Below, piece after piece: positions 14,257-22,951 of a DNA stretch of 44,915 nucleotides (its first letter is position 1; each line of letters begins with the position of its first letter). The stretch covers positions 1-44,915 of the forward strand of contig JAQVGD010000006.1 of assembly GCA_028696945.1 (NCBI GenBank), written 5' to 3'. The DNA comes from Lutibacter sp. GTDB taxonomy: Bacteria; Bacteroidota; Bacteroidia; Flavobacteriales; Flavobacteriaceae. A program made the position numbers and the translations under genes. The notes under the pieces are model-generated. The model made no database searches and was not told the origin of the DNA. It saw only the letters and a program-made list of their open reading frames with translations.

Positions 14257-15766
14257 CATCCTCGTCATAAGTATTTGGCGCATCAAAAGCGTCTTCTGCG
14301 CTTGCAAAATTGCGCTGTGGAATGGCATTGTTCATTTTTGAATGAAACTCACTTCCAACTGAATCATCTAAATTGCTGAATTGTGCCAAATGCGCTGTGA
14401 ATTTAAGTCGAATACTGTCCAACCCACCATTTCTGTGTTTGGCAACAATAAATTCTGCCTGACCTTCACAAGGTGTTCTTTCTTCATCATCCCACTCTGT
14501 AAGTCCGTAATACTCAGGACGGTAAATAAACGAAACAATATCCGCATCTTGCTCAATGGCACCAGATTCACGCAAATCCGACAATAATGGTCGCTTACTT
14601 CCACCTCTGGTTTCAACCGCGCGCGATAATTGTGAAAGTGCAATTACAGGAATATTTAATTCTTTGGCTAAAGCTTTTAGATTTCGTGAAATTGTTGAAA
14701 TTTCCTGCTCACGATTTCCGCCGCCTTTTTGTGAAGTTCCTGCGGTCATTAACTGCAAATAGTCAATAATTATAATTTTAATTCCATGTTGTGATGCCAA
14801 ACGACGCGCTTTTGCCCTCAAATCGAAGATGGATAACGATGGGGAATCATCAATAAAAATAGGTGCTTTAGTTAGGTTTTTAACTTTCACATTTAATTGT
14901 TCCCACTCATGAGGCTCCAAATTTCCCTTTCTTAATTTTCCTGAAGAAATTCCAGTTTCACTTGAAATCATACGTGTTATTAGTTGAACTGATGACATTT
15001 CCAATGAAAATATGGCAACAGGCTGATCAAAATCTATGGCCATGTTCTTTGCCATCGACATCACAAAAGCTGTTTTTCCCATACCTGGACGTGCGGCTAA
15101 AATTACCAAATCTGAAGGTTGCCACCCAGAAGTTAACTCATCCAAACGCGTAAATCCAGTAGCGGCACCGCTCATCCCCTGTTTGTTTCCTATTTCCTGA
15201 ATTTTCTTTATGGCTTGTGCAACAAGTCCTTCAGAAGTTTCTGATCCTTTTTTTAGATTTCCTTGGGTAACTTCAAACAGTTTGGATTCGGCATCATCCA
15301 ATAAATCAAAAACGTCAATAGTTTCATCATAAGCTTCTTCAATAATTTCAGATGAAATGGAGATTAATTTACGCTGTATATATTTTTGAAGAATAATACG
15401 TGCATGAAATTCAATGTGGGCTGATGAAGCTACTTTTTGTGTTAATCGAACCAAATAAAAATCACCGCCAACAGCCTCTAAATTATTTGTTTTTCGCAAT
15501 TGATTTGCAACAGTCAATAAATCTGTAGGTTGCGCGTTTTTAAATAAAATAAAAATCGCTTCATAAATTAATTGGTGTGCTTCTTTGTAAAAAGCTTCTG
15601 GATGCAAAATATCAATAACGTCATCAACACCTTTCTTATCAATCATCATAGCACCCAAAACAGCCTCTTCCAATTCTAAGGCTTGGGGCGGGATTTTTCC
15701 CTTTTCAAGGCTAATAATAGTACTTTTTTTAGGATTAAAGGATTGTAAAGGCTGCAAATTTTTCAC
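14243..15766 (-). CDS. dnaB: Replicative DNA helicase DnaB
   Basis: Hexameric 5'-3' helicase that unwinds the replication fork and recruits primase. The 507 residues have the N-terminal domain (about 25-125, PPQALELEEAVLGAMMIDKKG) and the RecA-like motor: Walker A ARPGMGKT (225-232), EMSSVQLITRMIS, the Walker B region IIIIDYLQLM (about 330-339), the sensor ALSQLSRAVETRG, and the arginine-finger region RPLLSDLRESGAIEQDADIV. The C-terminal tail of about 45 residues is acidic (EDAFDAPNTYDEDDVPF). No intein or insertion. A TACATTTG box at 15928-15921 (minus strand) may be the promoter. The downstream gene overlaps or abuts the stop, suggesting an operon. Confidence 0.96.
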   Translation of the reverse strand: MKNLQPLQSFNPKKSTIISLEKGKIPPQALELEEAVLGAMMIDKKGVDDVIDILHPEAFYKEAHQLIYEAIFILFKNAQPTDLLTVANQLRKTNNLEAVGGDFYLVRLTQKVASSAHIEFHARIILQKYIQRKLISISSEIIEEAYDETIDVFDLLDDAESKLFEVTQGNLKKGSETSEGLVAQAIKKIQEIGNKQGMSGAATGFTRLDELTSGWQPSDLVILAARPGMGKTAFVMSMAKNMAIDFDQPVAIFSLEMSSVQLITRMISSETGISSGKLRKGNLEPHEWEQLNVKVKNLTKAPIFIDDSPSLSIFDLRAKARRLASQHGIKIIIIDYLQLMTAGTSQKGGGNREQEISTISRNLKALAKELNIPVIALSQLSRAVETRGGSKRPLLSDLRESGAIEQDADIVSFIYRPEYYGLTEWDDEERTPCEGQAEFIVAKHRNGGLDSIRLKFTAHLAQFSNLDDSVGSEFHSKMNNAIPQRNFASAEDAFDAPNTYDEDDVPF

Positions 15767-15920
15767 TTGTTGATACTTAATATAAATTTATTAACTAATT
15801 TTTTTATTACTCCTAAGTTAAAATAATGCTTTAAGATACATTTTTTTCTGCCATAAAATTCGATTACTTTTTTTAATTTTATGGAATTGCCGAATTTTAT
15901 TCTTGGAAATTTAATTAAGG

Positions 15921-15928
15921 CAAATGTA
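15921..15928 (-). promoter_or_regulatory. Possible dnaB -7 box
   Basis: The minus strand reads TACATTTG (TAnnTTTG), about 155 bases before the dnaB ATG. No clear -33 TTG. The 289 bases between dnaB and the next gene otherwise show only AT-rich sequence. Confidence 0.35.
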
Positions 15929-16043
15929 ATTTTTAAATCACAGATTTAACTTTAATTCTCAATTTTCTTTCCACAAAAAATGTTGATAAATGTCTATTTT
16001 GTTAATAAGATTTTAAAAGCAGTCTTCTGAAAAATTTATTTCC

Positions 16044-16051
16044 TATTTTTG
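16044..16051 (+). promoter_or_regulatory. -7 box directly before the DUF3810 gene
   Basis: TATTTTTG ends four bases before the ATG at 16056, so transcription should begin at or within a base or two of the start codon (leaderless mRNA). No convincing -33 element. Confidence 0.45.
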
Positions 16052-16055
16052 GACT

Positions 16056-17129
16056 ATGGACAGTAAAAAAACTTATAAAATTCTTACAATACTACTGATT
16101 ATGCAATGGGCTTTCCTTCGAATTATCGCCCAATATCCAGCAATAATTGAGAAATATTATGCGCAAGGCTTATATGTTTACATTTCAAAGTTTTTAAGGC
16201 TTCTGTTTGGATGGATTCCTTTTTCGGTTGGAGATATTTTATACGCTTTATTGGTTATTGTGATTGTTAAAAATATTTTCACTGCCATTCAAAATAAAAA
16301 ACTCACCTTTAAAAATACCTTATTTAAAATTGGCGGATTTATATCCATCCTGTTTTTTGTTTTTCATTTAAACTGGGGATTAAATTATTTCAGGCAGCCA
16401 GTTTACAAAACGCTAAATTTTGAAAATGAAAAATACACGACAAATGAATTGGTCGATTTTACGGAAAAACTGATTGTAAAAATCAACCAAGTCCATTTTT
16501 CAATTACTAAGAATAATGCCACGCTTGTTGATAATAAATTAAATAAGTCACAAATTAAAGAAATCTCTCATAGCATTTACAATCAATTTCAAAAAAAATA
16601 CCCACAATTTTACCATGAAAATTTAAAAGCAAAATATTCGCTGTTTAGTGTGCCTTTAACCTATATGGGATTTGCAGGTTATTTAAATCCGTTTACAAAT
16701 GAGGCCCAAGTAAATTATTTAATTCCTAAAAATACCTATCCTATGGTAATTTGTCATGAATTGGCGCATCAAGTTGGAATTGCCCCAGAAAGTGAAGCAA
16801 ATTTCATCGGTTATTTAGCTGCAACAAACGCTGACGATGTTTATTTTAATTATTCTGGGTATTTAATGGCAATCCGTTTTTGTTTGTCTGAAATATATCA
16901 AAAGGATCCAGCAAAATTTGAAGTTTTAAAAATTGAACTGAATAAAGGTATCATCCAAGATATTCGACAAAGTGAAAATTTTTGGGAATCCTACCAAAAC
17001 TGGTCGGAAAAGTATTTTAAAACTTTTTATGATTCCTTTTTAAAAGCCAATAAGCAAAAAGACGGCATGAAAAGCTACAATAAAGTGGTTGTACTCCTAA
17101 TAAATTATCACAAAACTAACGGATTATAG
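16056..17129 (+). CDS. DUF3810 membrane protein with HExxH zinc-protease motif
   Basis: Inner-membrane protein of the DUF3810 family with the zincin signature. The N-terminal 120 residues hold about three hydrophobic segments (IILTILLIMQWAFLR region, about 10-25; WIPFSVGDILYALLVIVIV, about 52-72; IGGFISILFFVFHLNW, about 88-105). The soluble part carries CHELAHQVGIAPESEANF (about 231-248): HELAH is the metal-binding HExxH, and the glutamate in ESEANF is the likely third ligand, as in gluzincins. Substrate and role are unknown to me. The length (357) matches the family. It begins the plus-strand run, divergent from dnaB. Confidence 0.85.
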   Translation: MDSKKTYKILTILLIMQWAFLRIIAQYPAIIEKYYAQGLYVYISKFLRLLFGWIPFSVGDILYALLVIVIVKNIFTAIQNKKLTFKNTLFKIGGFISILFFVFHLNWGLNYFRQPVYKTLNFENEKYTTNELVDFTEKLIVKINQVHFSITKNNATLVDNKLNKSQIKEISHSIYNQFQKKYPQFYHENLKAKYSLFSVPLTYMGFAGYLNPFTNEAQVNYLIPKNTYPMVICHELAHQVGIAPESEANFIGYLAATNADDVYFNYSGYLMAIRFCLSEIYQKDPAKFEVLKIELNKGIIQDIRQSENFWESYQNWSEKYFKTFYDSFLKANKQKDGMKSYNKVVVLLINYHKTNGL

Positions 17130-17253
17130 ATGGTTGTTGCGGTAATAAATCTGCTTAAAATTTAATCCCTTGCTTCAGTAAAAACACCTTTTGATATTTT
17201 TTTTAATATGTTTAATGGATTTGTTAATATTTTATTAAATTGCTAACCAATAA

Positions 17254-17268
17254 AACATTAATAATGTT
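17254..17268. promoter_or_regulatory. Perfect 7-bp palindrome upstream of the amidohydrolase pair
   Basis: AACATTA, one base, TAATGTT, 42 bases before the amidohydrolase ATG. It could be an operator or a small hairpin. A TAACTTTA segment (about 17294) resembles a -7 box with one mismatch. Confidence 0.3.
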
Positions 17269-17309
17269 AAAAAAATTAAATTTTAGAATCTAACTTTAAA
17301 ATTCTTTTA

Positions 17310-20285
17310 ATGAAAAATTTACTTTTTGTCATGCTGTTTCTGGGTACATTCAGCATAAATGCCCAAGAATACTTTCCGGCAAATACAGGCGTAAAAACAA
17401 CAGAAACAAATACTTACGCATTTACCAATGCCAAAATTTATGTGACTCCTACTCAAATTATTGAAAACGGAACTTTACTGATTAAAGATGAAAAGGTGGT
17501 TGACATCGGCACAGCTGTTTCAATTCCTAAAAATGCCCAAATTATCGATTTAAAAGGCAAATCTATTTATCCATCTTTCATCGATTTGTATTCAAGTTTT
17601 GGTATTGAAATTCCAAAATCAGTTCAAAGCAACATTAGAAGTTCAAATACACCACCTCAATATGATGCCAACCGTGAAGGCTATTATTGGAACGACCATA
17701 TTCGTCCGGAAACTAATCCCATTTCCATTTTTCAATTCGACAAAAAGCAGGCAGAAGAATTGTTGAATGCTGGTTTTGGTGTGGTAAATACGCATTTACA
17801 GGACGGAATTATTAGAGGAAACGGACTGCTTGTCGCTTTAAATCCGAATGCTACCGATGCTTATCGTATTTTAGATCCGCGGTCGGCGCAGTATTTATCG
17901 TTCAAAAAAAGCGCAAAATCCAAACAAATTTATCCAAATTCTTTAATGGGCAGTATGGCGTTGATTCGCCAGGTTTATAATGATGCTTCATGGTATTCAA
18001 AAGGTTTGGCAAAAAATAAGGATTTATCGCTGGAAGCCATCAACAAAAACAAAAATCTGGTTCAAATATTTGAAGCCGGAGGAAAACAAAATAATTTACG
18101 TGCCGATAAAGTTGGCGATGAATATGGTATTCAATACGTTATTGTTGGAGGTGGCGACGAATATGAAAATATTGAAGAAATAAAAGCCACCAATGCAACT
18201 TATATTATTCCTGTAAATTTCAGAAAAGCGTATGATGTGAGTGAGCCTTATTTGGCTGATGAAATTGCGCTTAGCGATATGCGAAAATGGAATCAAGAGC
18301 CTGCCAATTTGCAAATATTGCATCAGAATAAGGTTCCATTTTCCTTAACCACAAATCAGTTAAAATCGATTTCCGATTTCAATAAAAATCTGCAAAAAGC
18401 TTTTGATTACGGTTTTGATAAAACTGTTGCTTTAGAAGCTTTAACCACCGTTCCTGCATCTATTTTAGGAAAATCAAATGAAATTGGATCCTTAAAAAAA
18501 GGCAGCTACGCCAACTTTTTAATCACTTCTGGAGAAATTTTTGACAAGGAAACAACTTTGTATGAAAATTGGGTGCAAGGTTCAAAAAACACGGTAAATG
18601 CAATGAATGTTAAAGAAATTGCAGGAGATTATTCGCTTTCTTTAAAAGGAAAAAATTATGATTTGTCCATTACGGGTAAATCTTCCAAATTAAAAGTTGC
18701 TGTAAAAGATGGCGAAACCAAATTAAAATCGAAAGTAGTTTATAACGACAATTGGTTAAATCTACTGATTAACAGTCAGGTTGATTCCACAAAATTCAAC
18801 CGACTTATCGCAAGGGTTTATCCAGATTCCGACAATTTAAGTGGTACTGCCACCGATGAAAAAGGAATGGAATCCTCTTGGAATGCCGTCAAAAAAGGTG
18901 ACGCCAAAGAAAAAGAAAAAAAGGAAGAAAGTTCAAAAATTACCATTTTACCTGTCACTTATCCAAATATTGCTTTCGGATTTAAAGAAAAACCAAAACA
19001 AGAAAGCATTTTATTCAAAAATGTAACGGTTTGGACTGGAGAAAATGAAGGGATTTTAAAAAACACAGATGTGTTAATTGCAGCGGGTAAAATCTCAAAA
19101 ATTGGCGCAAATTTATCCGCAAAAGATGCCAAAATAATTGATGGAACCAGCAAACATTTAACTGCCGGAATTATAGATGAGCATTCTCATATTGCCACTG
19201 TTGCCGTTAACGAAGCAGGTCAAAATTCCACTGCTGAAGTTTCTTTGGAAGATGTTGTGGATTCGGATGACATTCAAATCTACAGAAGTTTGGCTGGCGG
19301 TGTCACCACGGTTCAAATATTGCACGGTTCCGCAAATCCGATTGGCGGACAAGCAGCTCTTGTGAAATTGAAATGGGGCGAAACAGCCAATAATTTATTA
19401 TATAAAAACAACGACAAGTTTATAAAATTTGCTTTGGGAGAAAATGTAAAACAATCCAATTGGGGAAATACCGAAAAGGTGCGTTTCCCTCAAACTAGGA
19501 TGGGCGTTGAAGAAGTTTATACAGATTATTTCCAAAGAGCCAAAGAATATGACGCTATTAAAAAGAGTGGAAAACCTTTCAGAAAAGATACAGAAATGGA
19601 AATATTAGGGCAAATTTTAAACAAAGAACGATTTATAACTTGTCATTCCTACGTGCAAAGTGAAATTAATATGCTGATGAAAGTTGCCGATAAATTCAAT
19701 TTTACAGTGAACACTTTTACGCATATTTTGGAAGGTTACAAAGTTGCCGATAAAATGAAAGAACACGGTGCTGGTGCTTCGACGTTTTCTGATTGGTGGG
19801 CTTATAAATATGAAGTAAATGACGCTATTCCTTATAATGCCTCCATTTTGCACAAAGTTGGAATTACCGTTGCCATAAACTCTGACGATGCAGAAATGAA
19901 CCGACGTTTAAATCAGGAAGCTGCTAAAACCATAAAATACGGCGGATTAAGTGAAGAAGAAGCTTGGAAATTAGTCACAATCAATCCAGCAAAATTACTT
20001 CATATAGACAAACGTGTTGGAAGTGTTAAAGTTGGAAAAGATGCCGATATTGTTTTATGGAGCGAAAATCCGCTTTCCATTTATGCAAAAGCTGAAAAAA
20101 CACTTGTTGATGGCGTTGTTTATTTTGATACAGAAAGGGATTTACAGTTGAGGGAACAAGTAAAAGATGAACGAAATTCCTTAATAAATATGATGTTGAT
20201 TGAGAAAAATAACGGAAATGACGTTCAATCGCCAAGTAAAAAAACACCTGTACATTTTCATTGTGATACTGTGCTAGAATATTAA
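17310..20285 (+). CDS. Exported tandem amidohydrolase, 991 residues
   Basis: Periplasmic metal-dependent hydrolase of the imidazolonepropionase/dihydroorotase-like superfamily; substrate unknown. It has a signal peptide (MKNLLFVMLFLGTFSINAQ, about 1-19). The protein carries two amidohydrolase modules. In the first (about 30-435) the place of the metal-binding HxH reads SFIDLYSSFG, so it lacks ligands. In the second (about 565-970) the motif is GIIDEHSHIA (HxH at about 625-627), followed by a candidate His in CHSYVQSE (about 778), another in HILEGYKVADKM (about 805) and the catalytic Asp region INSDDAEMNRR (about 858), so this module looks active. A Lys/Glu-rich linker (about 530-545, KGDAKEKEKKEESSK) joins them. 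The next amidohydrolase starts 12 bases after the stop. Confidence 0.85.
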   Translation: MKNLLFVMLFLGTFSINAQEYFPANTGVKTTETNTYAFTNAKIYVTPTQIIENGTLLIKDEKVVDIGTAVSIPKNAQIIDLKGKSIYPSFIDLYSSFGIEIPKSVQSNIRSSNTPPQYDANREGYYWNDHIRPETNPISIFQFDKKQAEELLNAGFGVVNTHLQDGIIRGNGLLVALNPNATDAYRILDPRSAQYLSFKKSAKSKQIYPNSLMGSMALIRQVYNDASWYSKGLAKNKDLSLEAINKNKNLVQIFEAGGKQNNLRADKVGDEYGIQYVIVGGGDEYENIEEIKATNATYIIPVNFRKAYDVSEPYLADEIALSDMRKWNQEPANLQILHQNKVPFSLTTNQLKSISDFNKNLQKAFDYGFDKTVALEALTTVPASILGKSNEIGSLKKGSYANFLITSGEIFDKETTLYENWVQGSKNTVNAMNVKEIAGDYSLSLKGKNYDLSITGKSSKLKVAVKDGETKLKSKVVYNDNWLNLLINSQVDSTKFNRLIARVYPDSDNLSGTATDEKGMESSWNAVKKGDAKEKEKKEESSKITILPVTYPNIAFGFKEKPKQESILFKNVTVWTGENEGILKNTDVLIAAGKISKIGANLSAKDAKIIDGTSKHLTAGIIDEHSHIATVAVNEAGQNSTAEVSLEDVVDSDDIQIYRSLAGGVTTVQILHGSANPIGGQAALVKLKWGETANNLLYKNNDKFIKFALGENVKQSNWGNTEKVRFPQTRMGVEEVYTDYFQRAKEYDAIKKSGKPFRKDTEMEILGQILNKERFITCHSYVQSEINMLMKVADKFNFTVNTFTHILEGYKVADKMKEHGAGASTFSDWWAYKYEVNDAIPYNASILHKVGITVAINSDDAEMNRRLNQEAAKTIKYGGLSEEEAWKLVTINPAKLLHIDKRVGSVKVGKDADIVLWSENPLSIYAKAEKTLVDGVVYFDTERDLQLREQVKDERNSLINMMLIEKNNGNDVQSPSKKTPVHFHCDTVLEY

Positions 20286-20297
20286 AACCAAAAGAAA

Positions 20298-21599
20298 ATG
20301 AAAAAACAAACAATATACAACCTGCTATTTTTATTTTTAACAATAACTATTTCCGCGCAGCAAACTCCAGCTGCCAAGCAAACAACCGATTATAGTATTG
20401 AAGGTGCCACAGCGCATTTGGGAAACGGTGAAGTCATAGAAAATTCTTTAATCATGTTTTCGAACGGAAAACTTGAATTTGTTGGAAGTGCTTTAGTGAA
20501 AATTGCCCGAATGGGCACGATTATTAATGCAAACGGAAAACACATTTATCCGGGATTCATTATCGCGAATTCAAGTTTGGGATTGGGAGAAATTGATGCT
20601 GTGAGAGCTACAGTTGATGATAATGAAGTCGGCGGAATGATTCCCCATGTTAAAAGTTTAATCGCTTATAATGCCGAATCTAAAGTGGTTGAAAGCGTGC
20701 GGCCAAATGGCGTTCTTATCGGACAAATAACACCGAGAGGTGGCGTTATTTCAGGAACTTCATCAATTGTTCAATTTGACGCATGGAATTGGGAAGATGC
20801 AGCCGTTAAGGTAAATGACGGCATTCATTTAAATTGGCCACAAAGTTTTTCTGAAGGAAGAGCATGGAGAGGCGAAGAAGCAGGCACAAAACCAAACAAA
20901 GAATATTTGAAAGAAGTTGAAAAAATAGCGTTGTTTATGCGTAACGGAAAAAATTATTTAAACACATCTAAATCGCCAAAAAACCTGCCTTATGAAGCTT
21001 TGGAAGATTTGTTTAATGGTTCACAAAATTTATATGTGCATGCAAACGGCATAAAAGAAATTACAGATGCCGTGAATTTTTCCAAAGAAATGGGAATCCC
21101 AAAATTGGTCATTGTAAACGGAAACAATGCTTACAAAATTGCTGATTTGCTAGTTGAGAACAACATTCCAGTAATTATTGAAAGAGCGCACCGATTGCCA
21201 AATAATGAGGACGACGATTATGATTTACCATATAAAACCGCAAAATTATTAACAGAAAAAGGCGTTATTGTCGCCATTGGCATGGAAGGAAATATGGAAC
21301 GCATGAATTCTAGAAATTTGCCTTTTTATGCAGGAACTTGTGCCGCTTATGGATTAAATAAAGAAGATGCTTTAAAATTAATTACTTCCAACCCAGCTAA
21401 AATATTGGGAATTGATTCCTTTACGGGAACTTTGGAAGTTGGTAAAGACGCTACCTTGTTTATTTCTGAAGGTGATGCTTTGGATATGCGAACCAATAAA
21501 CTGACAGATGCTTTTATCCAAGGAAGAAAAATTAGTTTGGAAACGCACCAAACGGAATTATGGCAACGCTATGATAAAAAATACAGTTCACAAGAATAA
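20298..21599 (+). CDS. Exported amidohydrolase-like protein, probably catalytically degenerate
   Basis: Second member of the amidohydrolase pair, 433 residues, with signal peptide MKKQTIYNLLFLFLTITISA. It has the N-terminal beta-sandwich strand layout (EGATAHLGNGEVIENSLIMFSNGKLEFVGS) and the C-terminal signature (KLITSNPAKILGIDSFTGTLEVGKDATLFIS), where the family closes its barrel and beta domain. However, the metal-binding HxH after the first barrel strand is replaced by PGFIIANSSLGLGE, and the usual catalytic Asp segment reads AIGMEGNMERM. I infer a non-catalytic partner of the upstream protein or a changed metal site. It lies 12 bases behind its partner and is followed by a terminator. Confidence 0.85.
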   Translation: MKKQTIYNLLFLFLTITISAQQTPAAKQTTDYSIEGATAHLGNGEVIENSLIMFSNGKLEFVGSALVKIARMGTIINANGKHIYPGFIIANSSLGLGEIDAVRATVDDNEVGGMIPHVKSLIAYNAESKVVESVRPNGVLIGQITPRGGVISGTSSIVQFDAWNWEDAAVKVNDGIHLNWPQSFSEGRAWRGEEAGTKPNKEYLKEVEKIALFMRNGKNYLNTSKSPKNLPYEALEDLFNGSQNLYVHANGIKEITDAVNFSKEMGIPKLVIVNGNNAYKIADLLVENNIPVIIERAHRLPNNEDDDYDLPYKTAKLLTEKGVIVAIGMEGNMERMNSRNLPFYAGTCAAYGLNKEDALKLITSNPAKILGIDSFTGTLEVGKDATLFISEGDALDMRTNKLTDAFIQGRKISLETHQTELWQRYDKKYSSQE

Positions 21600-21602
21600 T
21601 TT

Positions 21603-21633
21603 AAAAGCTCCGATAATTTCGGAGCTTTTTTTT
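21603..21633 (+). terminator. Terminator after the amidohydrolase operon
   Basis: AAAAGCTCCG (21603-21612) pairs with CGGAGCTTTT (21620-21629) around a 7-base loop, followed by more T. It begins three bases after the stop codon. Confidence 0.85.
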
Positions 21634-21667
21634 AATATCGCTTAATTTTTAAAATTTTAATTTTGAG

Positions 21668-21675
21668 TATCTTTG
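21668..21675 (+). promoter_or_regulatory. -7 box for the RNA methyltransferase gene
   Basis: TATCTTTG matches TAnnTTTG, 18 bases before ATG 21694. It overlaps the alternative TTG at 21673, which therefore cannot be the start codon of this transcript. Confidence 0.6.
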
Positions 21676-21693
21676 CAACTTATTTCGGGCAAT

Positions 21694-22506
21694 ATGCACA
21701 AACAAATTATAAGCATACATAATTCATATATAAAAGAACTTGCGCAACTTAAAGAAAAGTCGCGTTTACGCAAGCAAACACAAACTTTTTTAATTGAAGG
21801 TTTGCGCGAAATAACTTTGGCAATAAAAGGAGATTACATTATTCAAACCATTTTAGCGGCTACATCAATTATAAATAATGAAGAAGTTGAAAAACTGCTA
21901 AATTCAGTAAATTATCCTATTGAAGTAATCGAAATTTCGAATGATGTATATCAAAAATTGGCTTTGCGCGAATCTACCGAAGGAATTTTGGCAGTTGCGA
22001 AAAGCAAAGATTTATCGCTGAAATCGATTGTGTTCAAAAATGAGAATCCGTTAATTTTAGTTGCGGAAGCACCAGAAAAACCTGGAAATATTGGGGCGCT
22101 ATTAAGAACAGCCGATGCGGCAGGAATTGATGCAGTGCTTATTGCCAATCCGAAAACCGATATTTACAATCCGAATATTATTCGTTCCAGCATTGGCTGT
22201 GTTTTTACAACGCAAATAGCAACAGGGACAACTTCTGAAATTATTTCATTTTTGAAGGAGCACCATATCAATATTTTTACAGCTACTTTATCGGCCTCTG
22301 TGGAATATCAAACCATAGATTACACAAAACCAAGTGCCATCATTGTAGGAACAGAAGCAACTGGATTAACAGATGAATGGCTTCAAAATACTTCAAAAAA
22401 TATCATTATTCCTATGCGTGGAGCTATCGATTCAATGAATGTTTCCGTTAGTGCCGCAATTATTTTGTTTGAAGTGGTAAGGCAAAGGCAAATAATTAAT
22501 AATTAA
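21694..22506 (+). CDS. TrmH/SpoU-family RNA 2'-O-methyltransferase
   Basis: AdoMet-dependent SPOUT enzyme that methylates a ribose 2'-OH in rRNA or tRNA. Residues 1-100 form the N-terminal substrate-binding domain (LKEKSRLRKQTQTFLIEGLREI). The catalytic domain has motif 1 EKPGNIGALLRTADAAG (about 129-145, with the N and R that bind RNA), motif 2 IIVGTEATGL (about 212-221) and motif 3 IPMRGAIDSMNVSVSAAIILFE (about 236-257), the trefoil-knot AdoMet site. The 270 residues are normal for the family. I start at ATG 21694 because the longer TTG start lies inside the promoter box. The exact target nucleotide cannot be told. It ends in an AT-rich junction before the broken four-helix gene. Confidence 0.9.
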   Translation: MHKQIISIHNSYIKELAQLKEKSRLRKQTQTFLIEGLREITLAIKGDYIIQTILAATSIINNEEVEKLLNSVNYPIEVIEISNDVYQKLALRESTEGILAVAKSKDLSLKSIVFKNENPLILVAEAPEKPGNIGALLRTADAAGIDAVLIANPKTDIYNPNIIRSSIGCVFTTQIATGTTSEIISFLKEHHINIFTATLSASVEYQTIDYTKPSAIIVGTEATGLTDEWLQNTSKNIIIPMRGAIDSMNVSVSAAIILFEVVRQRQIINN

Positions 22507-22557
22507 CAATTATTGATGAATAATGATTAATTAATTAATCTTTACAAATAAAATGTT

Positions 22558-22902
22558 ATGAAAGAAAATTTAATTGCCGATAAAACATATAATTTTGCTA
22601 TCAAGATAGTCCTTTTAAGTAAAAAATTATGTGCACAAAATGAATATGTGTTATCTTGACAAATTTTAAAATCGGGCACTTCAATAGGAGCAAATGTTGA
22701 AGAAGCAATTGGAGGTATTTCAAAAAAAGATTTTAGAGCAAAAATGTCAATATCATACAAAGAAGCTAGAGAAACGAACTACTGGTTGAGAATACTTAAA
22801 GACACAAATTATATTGAAATTGAAGAATTCAACTATTTAAGTGGAGAAATTACAAGTATCTTAAAAATATTATATAAAATAATTGAATCGTCAAAAGAAT
22901 AA
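22558..22902 (+). pseudogene. Four-helix-bundle protein (23S rRNA IVP type), interrupted by TGA
   Basis: Reading from ATG 22558 in one frame gives 114 codons with a single in-frame TGA at 22657-22659 (codon 34). Both parts match the four-helix-bundle/S23 intervening-sequence protein family: ADKTYNFAIKIVLLSKKL before the stop, and QILKSGTSIGANVEEAIGG followed by SYKEARETNYWLRIL after it. The family normally has Arg or Lys at the stop position, so a single CGA-to-TGA or AGA-to-TGA change explains it. Function in relatives is unknown; such genes occur inside rRNA intervening sequences and as scattered single genes. AT-rich, partly inverted repeats flank it on both sides (22500-22545 and 22907-22948). 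Translation might restart at the internal ATG at codon 63, but that would drop the conserved core. Confidence 0.85.
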
Positions 22903-22951
22903 AAAACCAAAAATCATTAATCACACATTGTTAATTAATCATCAATAACAA

